This document shows, piece after piece, positions 27,600-36,728 of a stretch of DNA of 64,000 bases. The DNA is from Acidimicrobiia bacterium. Lineage in GTDB: Bacteria; Actinomycetota; Acidimicrobiia; Acidimicrobiales; AC-14. The DNA lies in contig JAHFUR010000005.1 of assembly GCA_023264995.1 (NCBI GenBank), positions 91,156 through 155,155 of the forward strand, written 5' to 3'. A program made the position numbers and the translations under genes. Every line of letters starts with the position of its first letter. Position 1 is the first letter of the stretch. The notes under the pieces were generated by a model that was given only the letters and a program-made list of their open reading frames with translations, ran no database searches and was not told the origin of the DNA.

Positions 27600-28652
27600 C
27601 TACGCCACCTTGAGGGCGCCGGCCATGCCGCTCGGGGCGTGGAGGAGGCACACGTAGGTGTAGGTGCCGGCGGTCTTCACCACGAAGGAGAAGCTACGGG
27701 CGACTTCGGGGGGCCCGGCGCCCGGGGGGGCGTTGGGCGGCAGGAGCCCGGTGTTGAAGAAGTCGGTGGCGTTGAGGGTCTGGGGCGACGCCCCCGGCGC
27801 CGGCTTGCCCACCGCCGGGTCGAGCGGGTTCTGGGGGAGGGTGCCCTTGCCGGCGAAGCTGGCCGTGTGCGGGGCGCCGCTGTTGTTGACGAAGGTGACG
27901 GTGTCGCCGATCTTCACGTCGGCCGACGGCGGGGCGAAGGCCAGCACGTCGGTGTGGGCCGTGGTCGTCCCCATCTGGAGCTTCCACGTGGTGGTGCCGT
28001 CGGCGTTCTTGGTGCTCACCGGCGGCGTCGACGACAGTGTGGCCTTGGCGGCGCGGCCCTCGGTGAGCCACTGGTTCGACTCGGTGTCGGCCCGGGCCGT
28101 GACGGCGGCCTGGGTGTCGACCTTGCCGCCGGCGGCCACCACGTTGACCGTGCCCGTCATCTGCGGGTGGATGACGCAGACGTAGGAGTAGGTGCCGGCC
28201 GTCGGGAAGGTCACGCGGAAGGGCGGGGCGGCGGCGGGGCCAAGCGGCTGGAGACCCGAGTTGATCAGGCGGCTCGGGTCGAAGGTGCCGTTCACCGGGG
28301 GGGTGGGCGCGTACAGCGTCTCGTCGGTCCCCGGTGCCGGCGCGGTCTTCCCGGGCGGGAAGAAGGTGACGGAGTGCGGCTCAGGACCGGCCATCTTCCA
28401 CTCGACCGTGCTGCCGGCCGTGACCGTCACCGCCTGGGGCAGGAAGGCCAGCACGGCGATGTTCGGGTCCTTCGGGTCGTTGAGCCCGGCCTGCATGCTG
28501 ATCGTGCCGGCGGCGCCGGCCGCGGCGGTCGTCGGTGTCGACGACGTGCTGTCCTTCTTGTCGCTCCCGCACCCCAGGAGCGTCGTCCCGGCCAGGAACG
28601 TCGCCGCCACGCCCCACACGGCCAGCCGGCCCCTACCTGTTCCTGCCCTCAT
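27600..28652 (-). CDS. Secreted protein with two cupredoxin-like domains (putative lipoprotein)
   Basis: LAGTTLLGCGSD lipobox; two repeats ending AGTYSYVCVIHPQMTGTVNV and AGTYTYVCLLHAPSGMAGALKV. Confidence 0.82.
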   Translation of the reverse strand: MRAGTGRGRLAVWGVAATFLAGTTLLGCGSDKKDSTSSTPTTAAAGAAGTISMQAGLNDPKDPNIAVLAFLPQAVTVTAGSTVEWKMAGPEPHSVTFFPPGKTAPAPGTDETLYAPTPPVNGTFDPSRLINSGLQPLGPAAAPPFRVTFPTAGTYSYVCVIHPQMTGTVNVVAAGGKVDTQAAVTARADTESNQWLTEGRAAKATLSSTPPVSTKNADGTTTWKLQMGTTTAHTDVLAFAPPSADVKIGDTVTFVNNSGAPHTASFAGKGTLPQNPLDPAVGKPAPGASPQTLNATDFFNTGLLPPNAPPGAGPPEVARSFSFVVKTAGTYTYVCLLHAPSGMAGALKVA

Positions 28653-28747
28653 CCGTGTCCTCCCAACGAACTACGCCGTACCTGATCCATCAACGGCATG
28701 CGTACCACGCCCGTTGCCCGCCGGGAAACACCCATTCGCGCCTGATG

Positions 28748-30220
28748 CTAGGTCGTGGCCACCTTGGCTTTGAGGAAGGCCACGTTGAGGGCCTCCTGCG
28801 CCGGCGCCTGGCTGGCCGCCATGAGGGCGGAGATGTCCTCCTTGGCCGCCTCGTAGCCCGGCTCGGGCGACACGTGGGGGTTCTTGTACCGGTGGGCGTA
28901 GTTCTGGTTGGCGTTGCTGAGGGCCAGGTGGAACACCGTCTCGCGGCCCTTGAAGTTCCGCCGGAAGCGGGCCAGGCGGCGCGAGCCGGAGTAGAAGGTG
29001 CGGTAGGCCGTGGCCAGGCCGGTCTCGAGCTGCTCGGCCGTCATCTGGGCCGGCTCGAAGACGCAGCTGTACATGTTGTAGCGCTTCCAGTCGAACGTGG
29101 TGATGCGGTCGTCGGCCAGCATGCGGGCGTAGGTGGCGGTGCCCGGGTAGGGCGTGAGGATCGAGAAGTGGGCCACGTCGACGTTGATGTTGTCGACGAA
29201 CCTCGCCGTCTCCTCGAAGCAGTCGGGGCCCTGGCTGTCGAAGCCGAAGATGAACCCGCCCTCGATGCCGGCGCCGGCCTTGTGCACCTTGGCCACCAGC
29301 TCGCCGTACTCGCCGGGCCGGTTCTTCTTGTTGCACTCGACGAGCGCATCGCGGTCGATGCCCTCGAAGCCGATGAACATCGTCCGCAGGCCGCTGCGGG
29401 TGGCCATCGCCAACAGCTCGGTGTTGCGGGCCAGACCGATCGACGCCTGGGCACCCCAGCGGACCTTCACGCCCGACGAGAGGATGGCCTCCGACAGCGA
29501 CCCGCAGAAGTCGAGGTCGGCGGCCAGGTCGTCGTCGAGGAAGAACACGTAGGCGAACTCGCCCAGGTGCTGGCCGGCCTTCTTGAGGACCCTGATCTCC
29601 TCGAGGATGCGGTCCGTCGAGCTGTGGCGCGAGCCCCGGCCGTTGATGCGGATGACCGAGCAGAAATCGCAGTTGAAGCGGCAGCCCCGGGTGGTCTGCA
29701 GGGTGTTGAGCGGGGCGTACCGGTAGATCGGCCACTTCTTGAGGATGTCGATCCACTCGTGGTTCATGGGGACGGCCTCCATGTCCTGGAAGCTGCCCTT
29801 GTAGAGCCGTTGCAGGTTGCCGGCGGCGGCGTCGGCCAGGACGGTGCCCATGATGGTGTCGGCCTCGCCGGAGACGACGGAGTCGCAGTGGCGGAGGGCC
29901 TCGATCGGGATCAGCGAGGCGTGGACACCGCCGAGGACGACCGGCACACCCTTGGCCCGATAGGCGTCGGCCAGGCGGTAGGCCTGGGGGGCGATCGACG
30001 TCCACACGGTCAGGCAGGCCAGGTCGGGCGTCTCGTCGGGGATCTTCTGGTAGTTCTGGTCGATGACCCGCGGCTCCCAGCCGGCCCGGCGGGCGTGCGC
30101 GGCCAGCACGAGCAGGGCCATCGGCGGCATGCGGTGGCCGAAGGTCTGATGGATCCCGGTGCCGCCCCACTTCGGGATGACGAGGTGGACGAGCGGCTTC
30201 TCGCGCTTGGGCGCTGGCAC
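28748..30220 (-). CDS. B12-binding-domain radical SAM protein
   Basis: N-terminal cobalamin-binding-like region (PVVLGGVHASLIPIEALRHCDSVVSGEAD); TTRGCRFNCDFCSV (CxxxCxxC). Confidence 0.93.
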   Translation of the reverse strand: MPAPKREKPLVHLVIPKWGGTGIHQTFGHRMPPMALLVLAAHARRAGWEPRVIDQNYQKIPDETPDLACLTVWTSIAPQAYRLADAYRAKGVPVVLGGVHASLIPIEALRHCDSVVSGEADTIMGTVLADAAAGNLQRLYKGSFQDMEAVPMNHEWIDILKKWPIYRYAPLNTLQTTRGCRFNCDFCSVIRINGRGSRHSSTDRILEEIRVLKKAGQHLGEFAYVFFLDDDLAADLDFCGSLSEAILSSGVKVRWGAQASIGLARNTELLAMATRSGLRTMFIGFEGIDRDALVECNKKNRPGEYGELVAKVHKAGAGIEGGFIFGFDSQGPDCFEETARFVDNINVDVAHFSILTPYPGTATYARMLADDRITTFDWKRYNMYSCVFEPAQMTAEQLETGLATAYRTFYSGSRRLARFRRNFKGRETVFHLALSNANQNYAHRYKNPHVSPEPGYEAAKEDISALMAASQAPAQEALNVAFLKAKVATT

Positions 30221-30230
30221 GAGGTGGAGG

Positions 30231-31478
30231 CTACGCCCTGGAGGGCGCGGGCTGCGCAGTGAACCGGATCCGGAGCTCGTCGAGCCCGCGGATCACGTAG
30301 TGGTCACGGTAGGTCGGCGCATCGGTGACGAGCTCCATGCCCGGCAGGCGCCGGAGCATGGTGTCGAAGGCGATCTGGCCCTCCATGCGGGCCAGGGCCG
30401 CGCCTAGGCAGAAGTGGGGGCCGCCGCCGAAGCCGAGATGGCGGTTGGGCGTGCGGCCGACGTCGAGCCGGTCGGGGTCGGGGAACTGGTCAGGGTCGCG
30501 GTTGGCCGCCCCGAGGATGGCGACGGCCTGCTCGCCCTCCCGGATGATCTCCCCGCCGATCTCGACGTCCTCGGTGGCGATGCGGGCGGTCACGTGCACC
30601 GGCCCGTCGTAGCGCAGCAGTTCCTCGACGCCGGTGCGGACCAGCACCGGGTCGTCGCGCATGCGGGCCAGCTCGGCCGGGTTGCGCAGCAGGGCCAGGA
30701 TGCCGTTGCCGACCAGGTTCATGGTGGTCTCGAAGCCGGCGACGAAGAGCAGGGTGGCCGTGCTCAACAGCTCGGCGTGGGTCAGGTGCTCGCCATCGGC
30801 CTCGGCGGCGAGCAGCGCCGACAGCAGGTCGTCGCGGGGCTCGGCCCGGCGGGCCTCGACCAGGTCGGTGAAATACTGGAACAGGTACATCCCGGCCACC
30901 ATGCCCTTGTCCATGGCCGCCTTGTCCAGGTACCCGTCGAGCAGCCGGGAGGCGTCCGCCGACCAGCCCTTGAACTTGTCGCGGTCCTCCGCCGGCACGC
31001 CCAGCAGCTCGCAGATCACGACGGTCGGCAGCGGGTAGGCCAGGTCGGCCAGCACGTCCATCTCGCCGGTCTCGACCACGGCGTCGAGCAGGTCGTCGAC
31101 CAGCAGGTGGATCCGGGGCCGGAGCGACTCCACCATGCGGGGCGTGAACGCCTGGCTGACGAGCGACCGGAGGCGGGTGTGGTCGGGCGGGTCGAGGAAC
31201 ATCATCAGGCTGGAGCCGACCTGGCGGATGGGGCCCATGGCCGCCGGGTCCGGGCCCTCGGTGAGCCGGGCCGGGTTGGTGCTGAAGCGGGGGTCGCGCA
31301 GGAGCGCGGCGCAATGGTCGTACCGGGTCAGGACCCAACTGCCATCGGGGGCGTGGTGCACGGGCTCCCGCTCCCGGATGAACCGGTAGATGCCGTACGG
31401 GTCGCCCCGGTTCTCGGGCAGCATGGGGCTGCTGAGGTTGGCCTCGGCCAGGGCTGCGGCCAGATCGGTGACGGCCAT
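30231..31478 (-). CDS. Cytochrome P450
   Basis: AGFETT I-helix; EELLRYDGPVH (ExxR); heme loop FGGGPHFCLGAALARME. Confidence 0.97.
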   Translation of the reverse strand: MAVTDLAAALAEANLSSPMLPENRGDPYGIYRFIREREPVHHAPDGSWVLTRYDHCAALLRDPRFSTNPARLTEGPDPAAMGPIRQVGSSLMMFLDPPDHTRLRSLVSQAFTPRMVESLRPRIHLLVDDLLDAVVETGEMDVLADLAYPLPTVVICELLGVPAEDRDKFKGWSADASRLLDGYLDKAAMDKGMVAGMYLFQYFTDLVEARRAEPRDDLLSALLAAEADGEHLTHAELLSTATLLFVAGFETTMNLVGNGILALLRNPAELARMRDDPVLVRTGVEELLRYDGPVHVTARIATEDVEIGGEIIREGEQAVAILGAANRDPDQFPDPDRLDVGRTPNRHLGFGGGPHFCLGAALARMEGQIAFDTMLRRLPGMELVTDAPTYRDHYVIRGLDELRIRFTAQPAPSRA

Positions 31479-33003
31479 CGGTCCAGGTAAGCACAGGGAG
31501 CGCACTATCAGGCCGCGAGGGAGCATTGGGGCGGCGCTGGCCGGCGGGTTGCTGCTGGCCGCCAGCCTGCCGCCATGGCCGGTGGCGACGGGGGCCTGGC
31601 CACTCGGGCTGGCCGGCGCCGCCCTGGTGTTGGTGGCGCTCGACGGTCGCCATGGGCGGGGTCGACTGGCCGCCGGCATGGCCGCCGGCCTCGGCCTCTA
31701 CCTCCCCGGGCTGTGGTGGATGCGCGACTTCAGCGCGCCCGGGTACGTCGTCGCCACCCTCATGGAGGCGGGGTTCCTGGCCGCCGGCGTGGCCCTCGTG
31801 CCGCCGGCGGGGCGCTGGCGGCGGGCACTGGCGTTCCCCGCCGCCCTGGTCATGGTCGAGGCCGTCCGGGGCGCGTGGCCCTTCGGCGGTCTGCCCATCT
31901 CCGGGATCGACCTCGGCCAGGTGGGGGGACCGCTGGCGCCGGCGGCCCGCATCGGCGGGCGCCTCCTCCTGGTCGCCCTGGTCGGCATCGGTGGCGTGGC
32001 CCTCGCCAGCCTGGGCCGGCGCCGATGGCGGATGGCGCTGGCCGGGGCCGCAGCCGTGGCCGTCGTGGCCGGCCTGGGGGTCGTCGCGCCCGACGGTTCC
32101 CCGACCGGTCGCCGGCTGGCGGTCGCCGCCGTCCAGGGCGGGGGCCCCCGGGGCACGAGGGCCATCTCGAGCGACCCGGCTCTCGTGTTCGAACGCCACC
32201 TCGCCGCCACCGCCGGCGTGCGGCTCCCCGTCGACCTTGTCCTGTGGCCGGAGGACGTGGTCGACGTCGAGGACGAGATCGCCACCACGCCCGAGGGCCG
32301 GCGGCTGGCCGCACTGGCCAGCTCCCTGCACGCCACCCTGGTCGCCGGCGTGGTCCAGGACGAGCCAGGCCGGCGCTTCCGCAACTCGGCGGTGCCGTGG
32401 GGCCCCGACGGCACGCTCCTCCCCCGCTACGACAAGGTGCACCGGGTGCCCTTCGGCGAGTACATCCCGGCCCGCTCGTTCTTCGCCCGCCTGGCCGACG
32501 TCTCCGCCGTGCCCCGTGACGCCCTGGTCGGGCGGGGGCCCGCCGTCCTCGACACGCCGGCCGGCAAGCTCGGCGTGGTCATCAGCTACGAGGTCTTCTA
32601 TCCCGACCGGGCCCGCGCCGCGGTGCGGGCCGGCGGCCAGGTCGTCCTGGTGCCAACCAACGCGTCGTCGTACCGCGACGCCCAGATCCCGTCCCAAGAA
32701 GTGGCCGTGGCTCGCCTGCGCGCCCTGGAAACCGGTCGCTGGGTGGTGCAGGCCGCGCCCACCGGGTACAGCGCGGTGATCGACCAGCGGGGCCGAGCCC
32801 GGGTGCAAAGCGGGCTGGGCGGGCCGGCGGTGCTCCAGGCCAGCGTCGACCTCCGCACCGGCCACACCCTGTTCGTCGCCCTCGGGCCGGCGCCATGGGT
32901 GGCCGGCGCCCTCTTCGCCCTCGCCGCCAGCTGGCTGAGACCCCGGACCGTTCGGTCAATCGGTGGTGACATTGCACCCCCGATTGACCAAACGTCGTCC
33001 TGA
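31468..33003 (+). CDS. lnt: Apolipoprotein N-acyltransferase-like protein
   Basis: N-terminal multi-TM, then CN-hydrolase domain: LWPEDVVDVEDEI, YDKVHRVPFGEYIPAR, VVISYEVFYPDRAR, VPTNASSYRDAQIPSQE. GTG start at 31468 is the best in-frame candidate. Confidence 0.85.
   Translation: MTAIGPGKHRERTIRPRGSIGAALAGGLLLAASLPPWPVATGAWPLGLAGAALVLVALDGRHGRGRLAAGMAAGLGLYLPGLWWMRDFSAPGYVVATLMEAGFLAAGVALVPPAGRWRRALAFPAALVMVEAVRGAWPFGGLPISGIDLGQVGGPLAPAARIGGRLLLVALVGIGGVALASLGRRRWRMALAGAAAVAVVAGLGVVAPDGSPTGRRLAVAAVQGGGPRGTRAISSDPALVFERHLAATAGVRLPVDLVLWPEDVVDVEDEIATTPEGRRLAALASSLHATLVAGVVQDEPGRRFRNSAVPWGPDGTLLPRYDKVHRVPFGEYIPARSFFARLADVSAVPRDALVGRGPAVLDTPAGKLGVVISYEVFYPDRARAAVRAGGQVVLVPTNASSYRDAQIPSQEVAVARLRALETGRWVVQAAPTGYSAVIDQRGRARVQSGLGGPAVLQASVDLRTGHTLFVALGPAPWVAGALFALAASWLRPRTVRSIGGDIAPPIDQTSS
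32949..32994 (+). repeat. 46-bp hairpin element copy C, embedded in the lnt 3' end
   Basis: CGTTCGGTCAATCGG-TGGTGACATTGCACCC-CCGATTGACCAAACG; one stem mismatch. Confidence 0.85.
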
Positions 33004-33023
33004 CGACCGGCCACACTCTTGCG

Positions 33024-33386
33024 ATGCACCAGCCCATCTACCACCTCGCACTCGAGCATGCGTGGGCCGCGGCATGCGCGGCCGGGGACGGGTACCGCCG
33101 GTCCACGATCGACAGTTCGCTCGAAGAGGAAGGCTTCATCCACTGCTCGTTCCGGGACGAGGTGCAAGGGGTGGCCGACCGCTTCTACCAGGGACACGCC
33201 GACGTGCTCCTCCTGACCATCGACCCGTCCAGGGTGCCGGCCGAGATCAGGACCGAGAACCTGTTCCCGCACATCTACGGACCGCTGCCGATCGATGCCG
33301 TCGTGAGCGTACGACCGGTCCCCTGTGGCGAAGATGGGCGGCTCCTGGTGGACGCCCTCCTTGACGGGCCGCCCGGCCCTGTTTGA
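33024..33386 (+). CDS. DUF952 domain-containing protein
   Basis: IYHLALEHAWAAACAAGDGYRRSTIDSSLEEEGFIHCSFRDEVQGVADRFYQG...LFPHIYGPLPIDAVV. Confidence 0.9.
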   Translation: MHQPIYHLALEHAWAAACAAGDGYRRSTIDSSLEEEGFIHCSFRDEVQGVADRFYQGHADVLLLTIDPSRVPAEIRTENLFPHIYGPLPIDAVVSVRPVPCGEDGRLLVDALLDGPPGPV

Positions 33387-33419
33387 TTCCACGCTCGGGG
33401 GCGGTCAGGCTCCTGCACC

Positions 33420-34664
33420 GTGCCCGAGCCGCTCCGAGTCGCCCTGCTGGCCTACCGGGGCAACCCCCATTCCGGCGGCCAGGGCGTCTACGTCCACTAC
33501 CTGAGCCGCGAGCTGCACGCGCTCGGGCACCACGTCGAGGTCTTCAGCGGGCCGCCGTACCCCCGGCTCGCAGCCGGGGTGCCCGTCATCGAGGTGCCCA
33601 GCCTCGACCTGTACCGGCCGGAGAGCCCGTTCCGCACGCCGGCGCTGGAGGAGTTCCGCGACCTGGTCGACGTGGCCGAGTTCGCCACCATGTGCGCCGG
33701 CGGCTTCCCGGAGCCGTTCACGTTCAGCCTGCGGGCCCGGCGGGCCCTGCGGAGCCGCCGGGCCGACTTCGACGTGGTCCACGACAACCAGTGCCTGGGC
33801 TACGGCATCCTCGGGATCGCCCGCGACGGGCTGCCGGTGGTGGGCACCATCCACCACCCGATCACCGTCGACCGGGCCGTCGAGCTGGCCGGCGCCGAGG
33901 GCTGGCGCCGGCAGATGAGCGTGCGCCGCTGGTACGGGTTCGTCCGCATGCAGAAGCGGGTGGCCCGGCGCATCGACCGGGTGCTGACCGTGTCGGAGTC
34001 GTCGGCGGGTGACATCGCCGCCCAGATGGGCGTGCGCCGGGACCGGATGTCGGTCGTGCCGGTCGGCGTGGACACCGGCCTGTTCCGGCCCCTCCCCCAC
34101 ATCGCCCGGGTGCCGGGACGGCTGATGACCACGGCCAGCGCCGATGTCCCCCTCAAGGGCCTGGTGCCCCTCCTCGAGGCCCTGGCCAAGGTGCGGACCG
34201 AGCGCCACGCCGAGCTGGTCGTCGTCGGCGCGCCACGCGACGGCAGCATCGTGCCGGCCACGATCGAGCGCCTGGGGCTCGAAGGTGCGGTCACCATCGC
34301 CGGCATCGTCGACAACCTCCGCATGATCGAGCTCTACGCCGAGGCCGAGGTGGCCGTCGTGCCCTCGCTCTACGAGGGCTTCTCGCTGCCGGCGGTGGAG
34401 GCCATGGCCTGCGGGCTCCCCCTGGTCACGACCACCGGCGGGGCGCTCCCCGAGGTCGTGGGGGCCGACGGCGAGTGCGCCCTCCTCGTGCCGCCCAACG
34501 ACCCCGGCGCGCTGGCGTCGGCCATCGTGACCGCCCTCGACGATGCCGAGCTACGGGCCCGCCTCGGCGCCGCCGGCCGCCAGCGCGTGCTGCGGAAGTT
34601 CACGTGGCGGGCCACGGCCGAGGCCACCGTCGAGGTGTACCGGGAGGCCGCTGGCTCTTGTTGA
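33420..34664 (+). CDS. Glycosyltransferase family 4 protein
   Basis: NPHSGGQGVYVHYLSRELHALGHHVEVFSG...PSLYEGFSLPAVEAMACGLPLVTTTGGALPEVVG. Confidence 0.95.
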   Translation: MPEPLRVALLAYRGNPHSGGQGVYVHYLSRELHALGHHVEVFSGPPYPRLAAGVPVIEVPSLDLYRPESPFRTPALEEFRDLVDVAEFATMCAGGFPEPFTFSLRARRALRSRRADFDVVHDNQCLGYGILGIARDGLPVVGTIHHPITVDRAVELAGAEGWRRQMSVRRWYGFVRMQKRVARRIDRVLTVSESSAGDIAAQMGVRRDRMSVVPVGVDTGLFRPLPHIARVPGRLMTTASADVPLKGLVPLLEALAKVRTERHAELVVVGAPRDGSIVPATIERLGLEGAVTIAGIVDNLRMIELYAEAEVAVVPSLYEGFSLPAVEAMACGLPLVTTTGGALPEVVGADGECALLVPPNDPGALASAIVTALDDAELRARLGAAGRQRVLRKFTWRATAEATVEVYREAAGSC

Positions 34665-35386
34665 CCGTGGACTTCGCCCGGCTCGGCCTTCGGGCGGGCG
34701 ACCGGTTGCTCGACCTGGGCTGCGGGGGTGGGCGGCACGCCTTCGAGGCCCACCGCTTGGGCGCTCACACCGTGGCCTTCGACCGCAACGCCGGCGACAC
34801 CAAGGACGCGGCCGCCATGCTGGCCGCCATGCGCCTGGCCGGTGAGGCGCCGGCCGGCGCCCTCGGCACGGCGGTGAACGGCGACGCCCTCTCCCTTCCC
34901 TTCGCCGACGGCGCCTTCGACCGCGTCATCGCCGCCGAGGTGCTCGAGCACGTGCCCGCCGACGGTGCCGCCATGGCCGAGCTGGCCCGGGTCCTGCGCC
35001 CCGGCGGCACCCTGGCCGTCACCGTCCCCCGCTGGTTCCCCGAGCAGGTGTGCTGGGCGTTGGCCGACGAATACCACGCCCCCCATGTACCCGACGGCCA
35101 CGTGCGCATCTACCGCCGGCGCGGGCTGGCCGGCGTCGTCGCCGGCGCCGGCCTCGAACCCCGGGGGTCGCACCATGCCCACGCCCTCCACTCGCCGTAC
35201 TGGTGGCTGAAGTGCGCCCTCGGCCTCGACCGCCCCGACCGCTGGCCGGTGCGCACCTACCACCGCTTCCTGCTGTGGGACATCACCAAGCGGCCGGCGC
35301 TGACCCGCGCCCTCGACCGGGCCCTGAACCCCGTGCTGGGCAAGAGCTTCGTCCTCTACGCCGTCAAGCCGGCCGTAGCCACGTGA
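34661..35386 (+). CDS. Class I SAM-dependent methyltransferase
   Basis: GDRLLDLGCGGGRHAFEAHRLG...VIAAEVLEHVPADGAAMAELARVLRPGGTLAVTVP; start TTG 34661 (TTGA overlap) or GTG 34667. Confidence 0.9.
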   Translation: MTVDFARLGLRAGDRLLDLGCGGGRHAFEAHRLGAHTVAFDRNAGDTKDAAAMLAAMRLAGEAPAGALGTAVNGDALSLPFADGAFDRVIAAEVLEHVPADGAAMAELARVLRPGGTLAVTVPRWFPEQVCWALADEYHAPHVPDGHVRIYRRRGLAGVVAGAGLEPRGSHHAHALHSPYWWLKCALGLDRPDRWPVRTYHRFLLWDITKRPALTRALDRALNPVLGKSFVLYAVKPAVAT

Positions 35387-35486
35387 CCGGCCCGGGAGGC
35401 CGGTCCAGCGGACATTCACGGGGCGGAGCCTCGTGACCGGCCCGGGAGGCCGGTCCAGCGGACATTCACGGGGCGGAGCCTCGTGA
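35383..35486 (+). repeat. 50-bp tandem repeat (2 copies plus GTGA) at the methyltransferase/toroid-protein junction; each copy is a 17-codon micro-ORF
   Basis: gtgaccggcccgggaggccggtccagcggacattcacggggcggagcctc at 35383-35432 and 35433-35482, then gtga. Confidence 0.95.
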
Positions 35487-36487
35487 CGCCGGCGGAGCTG
35501 GCCGGCACCGTCGACCACATCGCCGCCGTCCAGCAGGCCGACGGGATGATCCCCTGGTTCCCCGGCGGGCACGGCGACCCGTGGAACCACGTCGAGGCGG
35601 CCATGGCCCTCGACGCCGGCCACCGCCGCGCCCAAGCCGAGCGGGCTTACGACTGGCTGCTCTCCACCCAACGGGCCGATGGCGCCTGGCACCAGTACTA
35701 CCGGGACGGGCAGGTCGAGGAGGCCACCCTCGACGCCAATGTGACGGCCTACGTCGCCACGGGTGTGTGGCATCACTTCCTGACTACCGGTGACGCCGGC
35801 TTCCTCGAGACCATGTGGCCGGCCGTCCGGCGCGCCGTCGGGTTCGTCCTCGACCTGCAGGCGCCGAGGGGCGAGGTCATCTGGGCCCGCCATGCCGATG
35901 GGACACCCTGGTCCTTCGCCCTGCTGACCGCGTCGTCGAGCACCTTCGCCAGCCTGCGAGCGGCAGGTGCCATCGCCGACCGTCTCGGCCACGCCCGGCC
36001 CGAATGGGAGACCGCCGCCGCCCGCCTCGGGCGGGTGATCGCCGAGGAGCCGGGCGCGTTCCTGCCCAAGGACCGGTGGTCGATGGACTGGTACTACCCG
36101 GTGCTTGCCGGCGTCGTGACGGGCGACGCGGCCCGGGCACGGCTCGCCGCCGGCTACGACCGCTTCGTGCTGGACGGCCTCGGCGTTCGCTGTGTCGCCG
36201 ACAAGGACTGGGTGACCGCGGCGGAGACAGCCGAGTGCGCCATGGCCCACCTGGCCGCCGGCGAGGTGGGCACGGCCGGCCGTCTGCTCGAGTGGGCCGG
36301 CCACCTCCGCGACGACGACGGGCGGTGGTTCACCGGCATGGTCCACCCGCAACGCCACCACTTCCCGCCGAAGGAGCGCAGCACGTACACGGCCGCGGCC
36401 GTGACCCTGGCCCACACGGCGCTGGCCGGCGCTGGCCCGCTCGTTCCCATCCTCCCGGTCGCGCCGGCGCCGCTCACCGCTCTCTGA
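35483..36487 (+). CDS. Prenyltransferase/six-hairpin-glycosidase-like alpha-toroid protein
   Basis: HIAAVQQADGMIPWFPGGHGDPWNHVEAAMALDAGHRRAQAERAYDWLLSTQRADGAWHQYY; toroid-like repeats; no specific function assignable. Confidence 0.7.
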   Translation: MTPAELAGTVDHIAAVQQADGMIPWFPGGHGDPWNHVEAAMALDAGHRRAQAERAYDWLLSTQRADGAWHQYYRDGQVEEATLDANVTAYVATGVWHHFLTTGDAGFLETMWPAVRRAVGFVLDLQAPRGEVIWARHADGTPWSFALLTASSSTFASLRAAGAIADRLGHARPEWETAAARLGRVIAEEPGAFLPKDRWSMDWYYPVLAGVVTGDAARARLAAGYDRFVLDGLGVRCVADKDWVTAAETAECAMAHLAAGEVGTAGRLLEWAGHLRDDDGRWFTGMVHPQRHHFPPKERSTYTAAAVTLAHTALAGAGPLVPILPVAPAPLTAL

Positions 36488-36620
36488 TCAACGTCAGAGC
36501 AGGCGCGCACGTAGGCCGGCGGCGTGGCTCTGCAACTCCCGCAGCGGGGCCGGGCCAGGGTCGCGTTCGTGGCCGCCCTGGCCCTTGCCGCCGCCATCGC
36601 GCTCGATTATCATGATTTCG

Positions 36621-36676
36621 AAGCCTCTGCTTCGGGCCGGACCGCTGTACTAGGCCGATGGCATAGAGGCTTTTTT
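36621..36676 (+). terminator. Probable intrinsic terminator with branched loop and T6 tract
   Basis: AAGCCTCT (36621-36628) pairs with AGAGGCTT (36665-36672), followed by TTTT; in the gap between 36487 and 36729. Confidence 0.5.
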
Positions 36677-36728
36677 GGCGCGGCAATACTCGCTTGATTC
36701 GAGCAGGACTTGCTCGTAGTTTGAGCCG

